46,495 nt of DNA. Origin: UBA4722 sp044221135 (GTDB lineage: Bacteria; Pseudomonadota; Gammaproteobacteria; DSM-16500). Numbering within the stretch: position 1 is the first letter of the stretch; each line of letters starts with the position of its first letter. A model generated the notes under the pieces. That model did no database searches. It was not told where the DNA came from and saw only the letters and a list, made by a program, of their open reading frames with translations. The translations under genes were made by a program, and so were the position numbers. The stretch lies in NCBI GenBank assembly GCA_044221135.1, contig JBGAPT010000012.1:1-46495 (forward strand), read 5' to 3'. Of the stretch, positions 7,488 through 16,252 are shown piece by piece.

Positions 7488-8333
7488 CTAATCAGTAATA
7501 TCAGCCTGTCGAAAAGCTCTCTTGACTGCTCGATAAATTTTATCAAATTCAGGAAGAGTTGCCATTTGTGCTGACAATCTAGTCTCCCACGTTTTTTTGA
7601 GACGCGCTTCTTTTTTAGAAAATTCCCCGCGCACCTCATTAAGATTTTTTCCTCGATGTGCAAGTTTAGCATGAATTGCTTCCACACAATCACTCAGATT
7701 GACTAAATTGTTTTGCTCCATCAGATACCATAGATCATATAAATCACGCGGTTCTGTCCTTGCTCGATCAAGAAGTGCTACTGTTTTTTCAGTAGCGATT
7801 TCATTAAGAGAGTAAACTAGCATTTTTTCTCCTTCAGGAAGATCGCTAAATTCAGGACAACTTTTAAGCACAGGACGCTCTTCAGGCGCATAAAAAATTC
7901 TTTCTTTGATTGTTACATCTACTTTAATTTCTTTTGGGGTAGCGATAGGGAGTGGTCCTTCGTAGAGGAGGTAAAATGTATAACTATTTTGATGAGATGT
8001 TGTATCAGGTCGAGAAAATCGAAAAATAATATTTGCAGCATGTTTTACTTCTGCATAAACTGATTCAAGCTCATTTTTTAATTCTTCAAAGGAGAGTGAT
8101 TGCAAAAGTGTAAAATCAAGGTCTTCTGAAAAGCGATAATCAGAAAAATAACAACGCCTCAAAGCTGTTCCGCCTTTAAATACCAGCTTATTTCGCAAAG
8201 GCAAACGTGATAGTCCTATTAAAAACCACGCAATACAATAATCTCTTTCCAAAACATTTTCTGGTATACGTCTTCCTCCTTGTTCTTTCAACAATCGGTT
8301 AGAGAGTTTAGAAATTTGGCTTTGTTGAATCAT
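7488..8333 (-). CDS. abiEii: AbiEii-type nucleotidyltransferase toxin
   Basis: This 281-residue protein is the toxin of an AbiE type IV toxin-antitoxin pair, a phage-abortive-infection system. The nucleotidyltransferase signature is clear near residues 53-77: KGGTALRRCYFS followed by FSEDLDF, with the catalytic Asp pair in EDLD. Later conserved blocks are KVDVTIKERIFY (third acidic residue) and ATEKTVALLDRARTEPRDLYDLWYL. Related enzymes act on tRNA acceptor ends. It begins three bases after the stop of the antitoxin, in the order antitoxin-toxin. No truncation is apparent. Confidence 0.9.
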   Translation of the reverse strand: MIQQSQISKLSNRLLKEQGGRRIPENVLERDYCIAWFLIGLSRLPLRNKLVFKGGTALRRCYFSDYRFSEDLDFTLLQSLSFEELKNELESVYAEVKHAANIIFRFSRPDTTSHQNSYTFYLLYEGPLPIATPKEIKVDVTIKERIFYAPEERPVLKSCPEFSDLPEGEKMLVYSLNEIATEKTVALLDRARTEPRDLYDLWYLMEQNNLVNLSDCVEAIHAKLAHRGKNLNEVRGEFSKKEARLKKTWETRLSAQMATLPEFDKIYRAVKRAFRQADITD

Positions 8334-8336
8334 AAA

Positions 8337-9188
8337 TTATGTTACTCTCAGTGCTATCAGCTCTTCTTCTGGTATATTTAATCTTAATCGCCACTTAGCC
8401 ATGTGACGACCTTCGGCAGGAAGCGCAGGATCAAGTAGCTGATAGGTAGAAGTCAGTGTGGTTTGTAAAAATTCCCAATGAATACGTGAGCCAATATTAT
8501 AGAGTTCCATTAAATAGCCTAGCCTTCTATTCACAGCACCCACGCTCAACTGCTTTGCATAATCAATTATTTTTTGTGGATCAATTTCACTCTGTTTTAT
8601 TGAAAATCCTTTTGCTACTTCTGAAAACCCTCCGCAGTAATCAGGTTGTTTTAAACCATCTAACAAAGTACGCTCTAAATCGCTGACAAAAGCTTTCTCA
8701 TTTTTATCAATCCATAATTCAGTGAGACCAAATAAGTCACTTTTCTTGCAACGTACAAATCGAAATTCGGTTCCTTGAATCGTTCGAGAACGTAACATTC
8801 TAGTGGAACTAACATAAACGATAAATTGCGGTTGTGTTATCATTTGATGTAAATCAAAAGCAGAGCCGTGAGAGAGACAATATCTTTCATTATTTTCCTT
8901 GTGACTACCTACGATGAGCTCTCGCGCAACTAAGTAAGGATTCCCTAAATATTCTTTTTCAAAACCTAGCTCAAAAGGAACGAGACAGAACGCACCTGAT
9001 TTTAATCGAGTCACTATGCCGTTGTTAATTAACTGAGAGAGAACTTTCGAGGCAGGTGCGCGCCCGCCTAAGATTTTTGCTGCTTCTTGAAAATGAAAAA
9101 TAGGACGGTTATGGCTATACAGTGTCGCAACTAAACGGCCTGCTAAAGAGCCTAATGTTTTTGAAATTTCATTATACTTTGCGTGCAT
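8337..9188 (-). CDS. abiEi: AbiEi-type antitoxin / transcriptional repressor
   Basis: The 283-residue protein (from the ATG at 9188) has an N-terminal winged-helix domain (FHFQEAAKILG ... SKVLSQLINNGIVTRL) followed by the AbiEi C-terminal region that neutralises the toxin. The start is set by AAAGGGGTG seven bases upstream; a longer frame from 9218 would run through this ribosome site. AbiEi proteins repress their own operon by binding inverted repeats, and a very long inverted repeat lies 57 bases upstream. The gene sits next to the tRNA-Glu scar, on the side opposite the integrase. Confidence 0.85.
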   Translation of the reverse strand: MHAKYNEISKTLGSLAGRLVATLYSHNRPIFHFQEAAKILGGRAPASKVLSQLINNGIVTRLKSGAFCLVPFELGFEKEYLGNPYLVARELIVGSHKENNERYCLSHGSAFDLHQMITQPQFIVYVSSTRMLRSRTIQGTEFRFVRCKKSDLFGLTELWIDKNEKAFVSDLERTLLDGLKQPDYCGGFSEVAKGFSIKQSEIDPQKIIDYAKQLSVGAVNRRLGYLMELYNIGSRIHWEFLQTTLTSTYQLLDPALPAEGRHMAKWRLRLNIPEEELIALRVT

Positions 9189-9244
9189 AATACACCCCTT
9201 TATAGGTATATAATGCACTTAAATTATAATTTTTTCTAGTATTA

Positions 9245-9303
9245 ATTATATTTTAAGTGCAAAATAACCCTTTAATAGGATTATTTTGCACTTAAAATAT
9301 AAT
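9245..9303. promoter_or_regulatory. Long palindromic operator upstream of abiEi
   Basis: Two 23-base arms, 9245-9267 and 9281-9303, are perfect inverted repeats around a 13-base spacer. Their core is TTTTAAGTGCAAAATAA and its complement. A further partial half-site, TGCACTTAAATTATAAT, lies at 9214-9230, nearer the gene. AbiEi repressors bind inverted repeats in their promoter, so this is the likely autoregulatory site. The arms are too AT-rich and lack the T-run placement expected of a terminator for either neighbour. Confidence 0.7.
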
Positions 9304-9436
9304 AACTTATATAATATTTTGACTTTATTAGATAATTTAATATAAGAAATGTGAAAATCCCGTCTCATTTTACCTAACTATGTTACTTATTACTCTTAAT
9401 CTGTTCGTAATGACAAAAACGGACGAGTAGTTATAT

Positions 9437-9955
9437 TTATTCTTTATCCCATTTTAAAATTTCATAACGCTCTACTTCTTTGTCATAATACCTGTCTTTT
9501 CCTACATAACACATTCCTACTTTTTCTAAGACGCGCCTAGAGCGTTCATTCTTTGGATTGATAACAGCAACTAATTTATTGACAGATAGATTTGAAAACC
9601 CCCATTGAATAAGTGCTTTAACTAATTCAGTTGCATATCCTTTGTTCCACGATGATTGATGTAATCTATATCCTATTTCAATATCCGGTTGCGTATCATC
9701 ATAAGCGAGATAGAGCAGTCCAGCTCTTCCTATACATTGACCCGTCTCTTTTTCATAGACGAATCCAAAACCAAAGCTGTGCTTCTTTTGATGTTGAATA
9801 TTTTTTTCAAGCCATGCACGGATAGAATCTTCAGTACGAGCACCACCCATGTAATGCATAATCTCCGGGTCTGAATCGATAGAGAACGCTTCAGCTAGCT
9901 GATCCAATGATGGTTTTTTAATAATTAAACGCTCTGATTCGAGAAAGATTTTCAT
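9437..9955 (-). CDS. GNAT-family N-acetyltransferase (RimJ/RimL-like)
   Basis: The 172-residue protein has the RimJ/RimL-type GNAT layout. It begins ESERLIIKKPSLDQL, with the acceptor-side strand DPEIMHYMGG. The acetyl-CoA binding region follows (YEKETGQCIGRAGLLYL; IEIGYRLHQSSWNKGYATELVKALIQWGF) and then VNKLVAVINPKNERSRRVLEKVGM. The Gln/Arg-x-x-Gly-x-Gly/Ala loop is degenerate (SSWNKGYATEL). The Shine-Dalgarno AAAGG precedes the ATG. Members acetylate ribosomal-protein N-termini, antibiotics or small metabolites; the substrate here cannot be read from sequence. It is monocistronic. Confidence 0.88.
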   Translation of the reverse strand: MKIFLESERLIIKKPSLDQLAEAFSIDSDPEIMHYMGGARTEDSIRAWLEKNIQHQKKHSFGFGFVYEKETGQCIGRAGLLYLAYDDTQPDIEIGYRLHQSSWNKGYATELVKALIQWGFSNLSVNKLVAVINPKNERSRRVLEKVGMCYVGKDRYYDKEVERYEILKWDKE

Positions 9956-10075
9956 AGCTTACCTTTACTCAGTATAGCTTTTTGAGGAAATGATATTTCA
10001 TAAAAGTAACATCAGTGATCTTGAAAATCATTTTAGAAAATTTTTATCATTTGCTAATTCATTCAATTCTCATTT

Positions 10076-10606
10076 TTAAATGAGATCAATACTACATTGA
10101 TTAGCGGTACCAGCAGTCGTTGAGCACTCATACCCATCACTAGTTATAAGATAACGATCCACAACAATACTTGTCTTTGCTGTTTTCCACTGAGCGATTC
10201 TGTTGAGTTCATCTAGACTAAATTGCTTCTTTTCTTTGGTCTGTACCGAAATAACTTTTCCATCTGATAAAGTGTAAGTACAGTATAATAAGGCTACTGC
10301 TGTGTGGGTAGCCACATCAATAGTGATAAAATAAACTCCCAAGGACAAAGGGTAATTTGGTGAAAAATCATTTTCTTTAGGTGTCCACAGAGGAGGATTC
10401 CCTGGAAGTGAAATAAAGTCCTCGTGACCAGGGCGTAAACCCCACGACCATCCCCATAGACCAGAAACATGCATGAAATCTTCTGATCCTGGGCAGCTTA
10501 TAGCTGTTGCCGTCATGCTACACAACAGCAACGTCAAACCAACAAATATCTGAAGAGTGTGCCAGACGATTTTATTGCAAATCCTATTTCTATTTAAAAA
10601 AATCAT
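10076..10606 (-). CDS. Secreted protein of unknown function
   Basis: The 176-residue product has a basic N-terminus and a hydrophobic stretch ending TATAIS, a likely signal peptide or anchor (about residues 15-36). The mature part is rich in Trp and Gly early on (GLWGWSWGLRPGHEDF) and has four cysteines, including CSTT and CSID near the end. A central strand-rich segment (LGVYFITIDVATHTAVALLYC) suggests a compact periplasmic fold. I do not recognise the family and no neighbouring gene gives context. A weak AGAGAT ribosome site precedes the ATG. Confidence 0.65.
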   Translation of the reverse strand: MIFLNRNRICNKIVWHTLQIFVGLTLLLCSMTATAISCPGSEDFMHVSGLWGWSWGLRPGHEDFISLPGNPPLWTPKENDFSPNYPLSLGVYFITIDVATHTAVALLYCTYTLSDGKVISVQTKEKKQFSLDELNRIAQWKTAKTSIVVDRYLITSDGYECSTTAGTANQCSIDLI

Positions 10607-10930
10607 TAAAATAATCTCTTTTTTTAGTGTAATTTTTATTAGTTCATATCTTATCTAAAGCAAGATTAAAATCAACTGTTCTTTAAAACCCCTAAAATAC
10701 CATGGCACTCATGAAGTGATAAAACACTTCTATTTTGATTACATCATTTTCAGCCGCTTTATCTAAGATGTAAAAACGATCGTGAAATTAATAATGCCTG
10801 ATAGATTCATAAAATAAATGGTTTTAATAAAATAAATCAATTTGTGAAATAAAATAGAAGATTATATTATTTTTTAAAATATCAAACATGACAAACACGC
10901 ATGTTACTTTTTAAAACGGGAGATACAACA
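10607..10930. other. AT-rich intergenic region
   Basis: This holds the divergent promoters of the secreted protein (left) and the outer-membrane protein (right). A small hairpin, GAAGTG with CACTTC and a following T-rich tract, is at about 10715-10740. I see no open frame or RNA gene. Confidence 0.5.
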
Positions 10931-11518
10931 ATGAAACAGAAAATATTCCTCTTTACGTTATTCACTTTACACTCAGCAATTTCTTGCGCTGGAATGAATG
11001 CTGCCAATGGTTTCTATTTGGGAGGCGATCTCACGATTACAACTTACGAACCCATGAGTAATGCTGCTTTATCGACATGGATAAATTCTGTTTATTATTA
11101 TACTAAAGTTAAGCCTTACGTGGGTTATCGCATCAATGATTATTTTGCTTTAGAGAGTAGCTATCTGGATTTAATCAATGATCATTATGCCGGTAATGAT
11201 GTTTTAGGCCCGGATCATTACCGATTATACAGTATCGATATGGCTGGTAAGGCTATCTATCCTTTCAGCAATGGCCTGAGTTTTTTTGGTAAAATAGGGT
11301 TGGCCTTTGTGCATCAAAATGTTTTTAATCAATCTTATGTTAACGAACCTCCACGCGTTAACAGCAATGTAAATAAAATATTGCCTGAGATTGGTTGCGG
11401 TATCAGTTACAACTTTACTCAACACATTGCTACAGATTTTTCATTGACACATATTCAAGGCAACTCACCCATCCATAACATCGATACCTTAGGATTAGGG
11501 TTGTCGTATACCTTATGA
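10931..11518 (+). CDS. Outer-membrane beta-barrel protein (OmpA/OprG-like small porin)
   Basis: The 195-residue protein has a signal peptide (MKQKIFLFTLFTLHSAISCAG). It then shows the alternating strand pattern of an eight-stranded barrel: GFYLGGDLTIT, VKPYVGYRINDYFALESSYLDL, SIDMAGKAIYP, LSFFGKIGLAFVHQ, ILPEIGCGISYNF, DFSLTHIQG, and a closing strand LGLGLSYTL. The start is the ATG at 10931, preceded by GGGAG; an upstream ATG at 10901 adds residues that do not fit a signal peptide. A second barrel of similar design is at 41727-42266. Ligand and role are unknown. Confidence 0.8.
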   Translation: MKQKIFLFTLFTLHSAISCAGMNAANGFYLGGDLTITTYEPMSNAALSTWINSVYYYTKVKPYVGYRINDYFALESSYLDLINDHYAGNDVLGPDHYRLYSIDMAGKAIYPFSNGLSFFGKIGLAFVHQNVFNQSYVNEPPRVNSNVNKILPEIGCGISYNFTQHIATDFSLTHIQGNSPIHNIDTLGLGLSYTL

Positions 11519-11581
11519 TTAATTCGTTTATCAAACATGGAATAAATAACAATTAAAATCAATTTACAAAGAGGAAAAACT

Positions 11582-12925
11582 CTAATCTCCCGCCACCATC
11601 ATCTCTTCTAAAAGAATAGACCCCGTCCTGATATTACCACGCACATCAACATCACTGCCGACCTCAACTAGATTCTGATACATATCTCGCAAATTACCTG
11701 CAATAGTCACTTCTTCTACAGGATATTGGATCTCGCCATTTTCAACCCAAAAACCCGTTGCACCACGCGAATAATCGCCGGTTACTAAATTAATACCTTG
11801 ACCCATTAGCTCAGTCACTAACAATCCGGTACCCATCGTTTTCAATAACGCAGGTAGATTTTTTTGACCTGTAGTAATAAATAAATTATGCGCACCATCC
11901 GCATTACCTGTTGTTTGCATCCCTAATTTGCGAGCTGCATACACCCCCAAACTATAACTTTGCAAAATACCCTCTTTAATAAATACATTCGGCCGCGTTG
12001 CAACGCCGTCATCATCAAAAGGCGCACTACCTAATCCTCTCGCCAAATGAGGGCGCTCATCTATTGAGATATGCGATGGAAAAATGGATTGGCCTAACTG
12101 ATCTAATAAAAAAGAAGTTTTGCGATATAAGTGGCTCCCTGTAATGGCCGTCATGAAATGGCCTAATAAACCCCTCGCTTCTTCCGCCGCAAAAATGACA
12201 GGTACGCGACGCGTCGTTAAACACTGTGCATTTAAACGATTAACGGTACGCTTTGCAGCCTCTTTTGCAATTTGGGCCGCCGGTGTGAGTAACTGGGGAT
12301 CACAGGCAATAGTATAACTATAATCTCTCTGCATCTCATCACCCTGAGAGGCAATAAGTACACAGCTCATTTCATGACGAGTAACCGGAAAAATACCAAT
12401 AAAACCCTCTGTATTGCCATATACATTCCAAGCTTCCGTAGTGGAGAGACTGGCACCATCTGAATTGGTAATACGTTTATCATAAGCTAATGCAGTCGCT
12501 TCACACGTTTTAGCCATTTCAATGGCCTGTTCCACAGTGATAGGCCATGGATAGGCTAAATCTAGCTGTGGGTAATCAAAGGCAAGCAAATTTTTATCCG
12601 CAAGCCCTGCATATTGATCTTCATCAGTAAAACGAGCAATGTTACAAGCCGCTTGAATAGCTAACCGTATGGCTTCTGGCCTAAAATCAGAAAGACTGGA
12701 AGAACCTGAGCGCTTGCCAACGTAAACGGTGATATCGATCATCTTATCTTGATGATATTCAACCGACTCTACGTCACCCTTACGGACGGTGACTGAAAAA
12801 CCTTTATTTGCCCCTATATCCACTTCAGCATGGGTAGCGCCTTGTAACCTCGCTTCGTCTAAAATTTCAGTTATGAGCGTCTTTAAATGTGTTGCGGTAA
12901 AACCTGCTTGAACCAGATCAACCAT
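11582..12925 (-). CDS. pmbA: TldE/PmbA subunit of the TldD-TldE metalloprotease
   Basis: PmbA (TldE) pairs with TldD in a heterodimeric protease that trims microcins and unfolded peptides. The approximately 447-residue sequence carries family blocks including VTVRKGDVESVEYHQDK, RKTSFLLDQLGQSIF, SAPFDDDGVATRPNVFIKEG, NADGAHNLFI and TGDYSRGATGFWVENGEIQYPVEEVTIAGNL. PmbA lacks the HExxxH zinc site, which TldD provides. I prefer the ATG at 12925, which has GAGAG seven bases upstream; the ATG at 12946 has none. It is divergent from the small His-rich gene and darP; pmbA-darP (yjgA) proximity is common in gammaproteobacteria. tldD is 1.7 kb away on the same strand. Confidence 0.93.
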   Translation of the reverse strand: MVDLVQAGFTATHLKTLITEILDEARLQGATHAEVDIGANKGFSVTVRKGDVESVEYHQDKMIDITVYVGKRSGSSSLSDFRPEAIRLAIQAACNIARFTDEDQYAGLADKNLLAFDYPQLDLAYPWPITVEQAIEMAKTCEATALAYDKRITNSDGASLSTTEAWNVYGNTEGFIGIFPVTRHEMSCVLIASQGDEMQRDYSYTIACDPQLLTPAAQIAKEAAKRTVNRLNAQCLTTRRVPVIFAAEEARGLLGHFMTAITGSHLYRKTSFLLDQLGQSIFPSHISIDERPHLARGLGSAPFDDDGVATRPNVFIKEGILQSYSLGVYAARKLGMQTTGNADGAHNLFITTGQKNLPALLKTMGTGLLVTELMGQGINLVTGDYSRGATGFWVENGEIQYPVEEVTIAGNLRDMYQNLVEVGSDVDVRGNIRTGSILLEEMMVAGD

Positions 12926-13003
12926 ATTGATTTCTCTCGTATTCATTTTAATAAATTTATAGTATCCTAATCGCCTTCACATTAACATTGGAGAAAGGCA
13001 AAC

Positions 13004-13246
13004 ATGAAAAAATTTATCGCTCTATTAATCAGTGCATCCGTTATTGCAGCACCCGTTGCATTTGCATCAGATGAACCCGCTGCAAGCCAAGACGCTGCTG
13101 TACAACAAATGACTGGCAATGACTCCGCACCTAAACCTGTTACCAAAGGTCGCCGTGTACATCATTGCGCACACAAACAACATCGTCACCGTCATACAAG
13201 CCCAGCTAAAAAAGCAGCAGAGCCAGCTCCCGCTGAACAGCAATAA
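13004..13246 (+). CDS. Small secreted His- and Ala-rich protein
   Basis: The 80-residue protein has a clean signal peptide (MKKFIALLISASVIAAPVAFA). The mature part is about 59 residues and ends with a basic, histidine-dense segment (RRVHHCAHKQHRHRHT: six His and one Cys), then an Ala/Pro/Glu tail. Such segments bind transition metals or polyanions; either is an inference. GGAGAAAGG lies at good distance before the ATG. It is followed 11 bases later by darP in the same direction, so the two probably share a transcript. No family recognised. Confidence 0.75.
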   Translation: MKKFIALLISASVIAAPVAFASDEPAASQDAAVQQMTGNDSAPKPVTKGRRVHHCAHKQHRHRHTSPAKKAAEPAPAEQQ

Positions 13247-13257
13247 GCTAGCTTAAA

Positions 13258-13746
13258 ATGCAAGACAGTGTGCCGCTAGGTGACAGTAAATCAAAACGTA
13301 AGCGCCAAATGATTGCCCTGCAAAAAATTGGTGAAACATTGGTAGAACTGCCTGCGGCACAATTGTCACAAATTCCTTTAGATAGCATCTTGTTAGACGC
13401 TATCATCACTGCACGATCCCTCCCTAGCCATGGCGCTAAACGCAGACAGCTACAGTATATTGGCCGCTTAATGCGTGGGATTGAAGATATGGCCCCCATT
13501 CAAGCAGCAATAGATAAATTTGCATTGAAAAGCCAACAAAGCAAAGCTCAGTTTCATCAAATTGAACGATGGCGAGACAAGCTAGTCGTAGAAGAAGATG
13601 AAGCATTGCAAGAATTCTTACTGCAATTCCCCCATACAGATAGACAACAGCTAAGGCAATTAATACGAAACGCCAAAAAGAAAGAAAAACCGGATACGGA
13701 ATTGTTTCGGTATTTAAAAAATCTAATTGAAATGAGCTCCCGTTAA
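13258..13746 (+). CDS. darP: DarP/YjgA ribosome-associated protein (DUF615)
   Basis: DarP binds the late 50S ribosomal precursor and helps its maturation. The 162-residue protein shows the family features: SKSKRKRQMIALQKIGETLVELP, ARSLPSHGAKRRQLQYIGRLMR, IERWRDKL, and a C-terminal RQLIRNAKKKEK motif. Length is normal. No convincing ribosome site precedes the ATG, which starts only 11 bases after the upstream stop, so translation may be coupled to the His-rich gene. A palindromic repeat element begins 12 bases after its stop. Confidence 0.92.
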   Translation: MQDSVPLGDSKSKRKRQMIALQKIGETLVELPAAQLSQIPLDSILLDAIITARSLPSHGAKRRQLQYIGRLMRGIEDMAPIQAAIDKFALKSQQSKAQFHQIERWRDKLVVEEDEALQEFLLQFPHTDRQQLRQLIRNAKKKEKPDTELFRYLKNLIEMSSR

Positions 13747-13757
13747 TTTATAACTAA

Positions 13758-13930
13758 TAACTATTCAGCGCCCCCAATCTGTCATTCCCGCGAAGGCGGG
13801 AACCTATTGTGACTAGCCTTTAACTTTATCTTTATCTTAGCAATTTATTGTGCTTTTTTATTTTTAGAGACAGTTGCGGAATGGGTTCCCGCCTTCGCGG
13901 GAATGACAGATTAGGGGCGCTAAATAGTTA
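13758..13930. mobile_element. Palindromic REP-like/MITE element, copy 1
   Basis: About 58-base terminal arms, 13758-13815 and 13873-13930, are near-perfect inverted repeats, starting TAACTATT-AGCGCCCC and containing TGTCATTCCCGCGAAGG. The core is AT-rich. The CCCGCGAAGGCGGG palindrome and neighbouring TGTCAT are shared with the elements at 23.2 and 32.8 kb. Each arm itself can fold. No open frame is present. The rest of 13747-14153 is AT-rich and carries the promoter for the next gene. Confidence 0.8.
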
Positions 13931-14153
13931 CAAATATCCATAGAAATCATTATATCCTGATGATTTATAATACAATTTTCTTAAATCTACCCTCCATTGC
14001 GCTTTAACCTCCACCTTATTAAATAGATTAAAATTTAATCTAAAATTATTTTATTGTTGAAAATTTATATAAAACTACCTATTATATCTGCCTTATAAAA
14101 GAACATAACTTTAAATTAAGTTTATAACACACTCAGAACAGAGGAGAAAACCC

Positions 14154-14555
14154 ATGTTTGGTCACCGTTTCGATAGTTTTAAACGAAAAGAAAATAGTCA
14201 ATATGAATCCACCCCAGCAGTCACAAACGTTACATTTCCAAATAACCATTTGTTAGCAGGCTATGTCATTACAATTCTTACAAAAAGCGCAAAAAGCACA
14301 GAAAGAAGTGAAGCAGTGATTGGTTCAATTATTGAGAGCATGCTACAGAATGAAACACCCGATTTTTCATGTCTTATAAATAAAACATACCGAGTAACCA
14401 TTGCAAAAGGAAATGAATTTTATAGCGGAATTGATACCAAAGAGCGGCTAAAAGGCACCCTCAAAACAATTATACAAACATCTCGTGCCGACAAGGAAAA
14501 TCAAGCGCCTGAACAAAATAATAATGCAAAGAGGCTAAAGACCGGTCCACAATAG
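14154..14555 (+). CDS. Hypothetical soluble protein
   Basis: The 133-residue protein has no signal peptide or membrane segment. The start is well supported by GAGGAGAAAACCC before the ATG. The middle (about 30-110) looks globular: HLLAGYVITILTKSAKS, AVIGSIIESMLQ, INKTYRVTIAKGNEFYSGI, RLKGTLKTIIQ. Both ends are polar and probably disordered; the C-terminus is lysine/asparagine/glutamine rich (DKENQAPEQNNNAKRLKTG). I recognise no family. It stands alone and ends at a bidirectional hairpin. Polar flexible tails are compatible with a secretion substrate in a host-associated Legionellales-like organism, but this is only a guess. Confidence 0.65.
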   Translation: MFGHRFDSFKRKENSQYESTPAVTNVTFPNNHLLAGYVITILTKSAKSTERSEAVIGSIIESMLQNETPDFSCLINKTYRVTIAKGNEFYSGIDTKERLKGTLKTIIQTSRADKENQAPEQNNNAKRLKTGPQ

Positions 14556-14592
14556 TTATACATTGCTGAAAAAATCAGGAAATAGCATACCT

Positions 14593-14621
14593 CATTGCTG
14601 TAAGTGTTATGTACAGCAATG
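14593..14621. terminator. Bidirectional terminator between convergent genes
   Basis: CATTGCTGTA (14593-14602) pairs with TACAGCAATG (14612-14621) around a nine-base loop, and partial pairing continues outward. It lies between the stop of the hypothetical gene at 14555 and the stop of tldD at 14629. Confidence 0.6.
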
Positions 14622-14628
14622 GAGTAAG

Positions 14629-16149
14629 CTATTTTACTGGACACTTATGAATTTTAGTTGATCCTTCACTCGTATAAGGGCTCTCAAGATGAGAACTGGC
14701 CCAGCCATCACTCCGCCTCCACTTGCAAATAAACAAATCTACTTTCAACGTAGGCTGCCCTACTCCAACAGGAACGCTTTGCCCATCTTTCCCACAAATC
14801 CCAATCCCTGCATCTAACTGTAAATCATTCCCTACCATCGAAATTTTAGTCATCACTTCAGGCCCATTACCTACTAATGTTGCGCCTTTAACTGGCACTG
14901 TTATTTTGCCATTTTCAATCAGATAGGCTTCACTGGCTGAGAAAACAAATTTACCCGATGTAATATCCACTTGCCCACCTGCAAAATTAACGGCGTAAAT
15001 GCCTTTTTTTACGGAGGCAATAATTTCATCGGGTGTAGATTGCCCTGCTAACATATACGTATTTGTCATACGTGGCATAGGCATATGTGCATACGATTCT
15101 CGTCGGCCATTACCCGTCGATTGCATTCCCATTAAACGTGCATTGCGTTTGTCTTGGATATAGCTTCGCAAGATACCTTTTTCAATCAACACAGTGCATT
15201 GTGTGGGGGTGCCTTCATCATCTATATTCAGTGAGCCACGACGATTGGCTAATGTCCCATCATCTACTACAGTACACACAGATGATGCAACTTGCTGACC
15301 GATGCGGCCGCTAAAAGCAGAAGAACCTTTACGATTAAAATCACCTTCTAAGCCATGACCTACGGCTTCATGCAATAATACACCTGGCCAACCAGGGCCT
15401 AATACAACAGGCATCATGCCTGCAGGTGCAGCAACTGCTTCAAGATTGACGAGGGCCTGCCGTACGGCTTCACGGACATAACCTTCTGCACGATCTCCTT
15501 CAAGAAAATATAAATAATCATAACGACCGCCCCCGCCTGCATAGCCTTGTTCACGCCGCGCACCTTGCTCAACAACAACGCTTATATTCAAACGTACCAA
15601 CGGCCGTACATCTGCTGCAAGATGACCATCACTTGCCATCACAAGTATAGTGTCATACTCTGCCGCTAAGCTAAGATTAACCTGTATGACACGCGGATCC
15701 TGCTGACGAGCATAACGATCAAGCCGTTGCAAAAGAGCCACTTTGTCATTTTCATTAATCGAGTTAAGTGGATTAACCGGTAAATACAGTTCATGGCCTT
15801 GAGTCCATTGATAGGTGGAGACTGCTTGTTGCCCCTGCCGCACACTAATACTCCGGGCAGCATAGGCTGCTTGTTCTAATGCTGGCATCACAATATCATC
15901 AGAATAAGCAAAACCCGTTTTTTCGCCACTCATCGCCCGCACACCAACGCCCCGATCAATGTCGTAACTACCCCCTTTAATAATGCCATCTTCCAAAACC
16001 CATGCTTCAGAATAGGTGGATTGAAAATACAAATCTGCATTATCAATGGTATTGCCTAACACTGTACCCAGGACAGTTTGTAATTGACTTTCTGTCAAAC
16101 CGGACGGATCTAATAAGTCACGCCGGGCTATTTCTAGAAAATTTGTCAT
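14629..16149 (-). CDS. tldD: TldD metalloprotease catalytic subunit
   Basis: TldD is the zinc-bearing subunit of the TldD-TldE protease. The zinc motif HEAVGHGLEGD (HExxxH) is near residue 260 and the late Cys ligand is in GICGKDGQSVPVG. Other family blocks are EDGIIKGGSYDIDRGVGVRAMSGEKTGFAYSD and DDEGTPTQ. The body matches the family up to GQPTLKVD. After that the 28 last residues (LFICKWRRSDGWASS...) do not resemble the usual short ending (LTVGG-type), and the protein is about 25 residues longer than normal. A late one-base frameshift would explain this. The catalytic core is intact, so activity may be kept. Confidence 0.93.
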   Translation of the reverse strand: MTNFLEIARRDLLDPSGLTESQLQTVLGTVLGNTIDNADLYFQSTYSEAWVLEDGIIKGGSYDIDRGVGVRAMSGEKTGFAYSDDIVMPALEQAAYAARSISVRQGQQAVSTYQWTQGHELYLPVNPLNSINENDKVALLQRLDRYARQQDPRVIQVNLSLAAEYDTILVMASDGHLAADVRPLVRLNISVVVEQGARREQGYAGGGGRYDYLYFLEGDRAEGYVREAVRQALVNLEAVAAPAGMMPVVLGPGWPGVLLHEAVGHGLEGDFNRKGSSAFSGRIGQQVASSVCTVVDDGTLANRRGSLNIDDEGTPTQCTVLIEKGILRSYIQDKRNARLMGMQSTGNGRRESYAHMPMPRMTNTYMLAGQSTPDEIIASVKKGIYAVNFAGGQVDITSGKFVFSASEAYLIENGKITVPVKGATLVGNGPEVMTKISMVGNDLQLDAGIGICGKDGQSVPVGVGQPTLKVDLFICKWRRSDGWASSHLESPYTSEGSTKIHKCPVK

Positions 16150-16252
16150 CTATTACCTATTGTAAAAAAATCTGCCTCTTGTGCTGATTTGATTGTTTGC
16201 GCTACTATAGTGACATCGAATCACTGATTGAACATGCAAAAAGGATATTGCA

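Noticed and set aside
7400..7693. Minus-strand frame covering the tRNA-Glu fragment
   Set aside because: It overlaps the end of abiEii and the tRNA scar, with no ribosome site or family signature.
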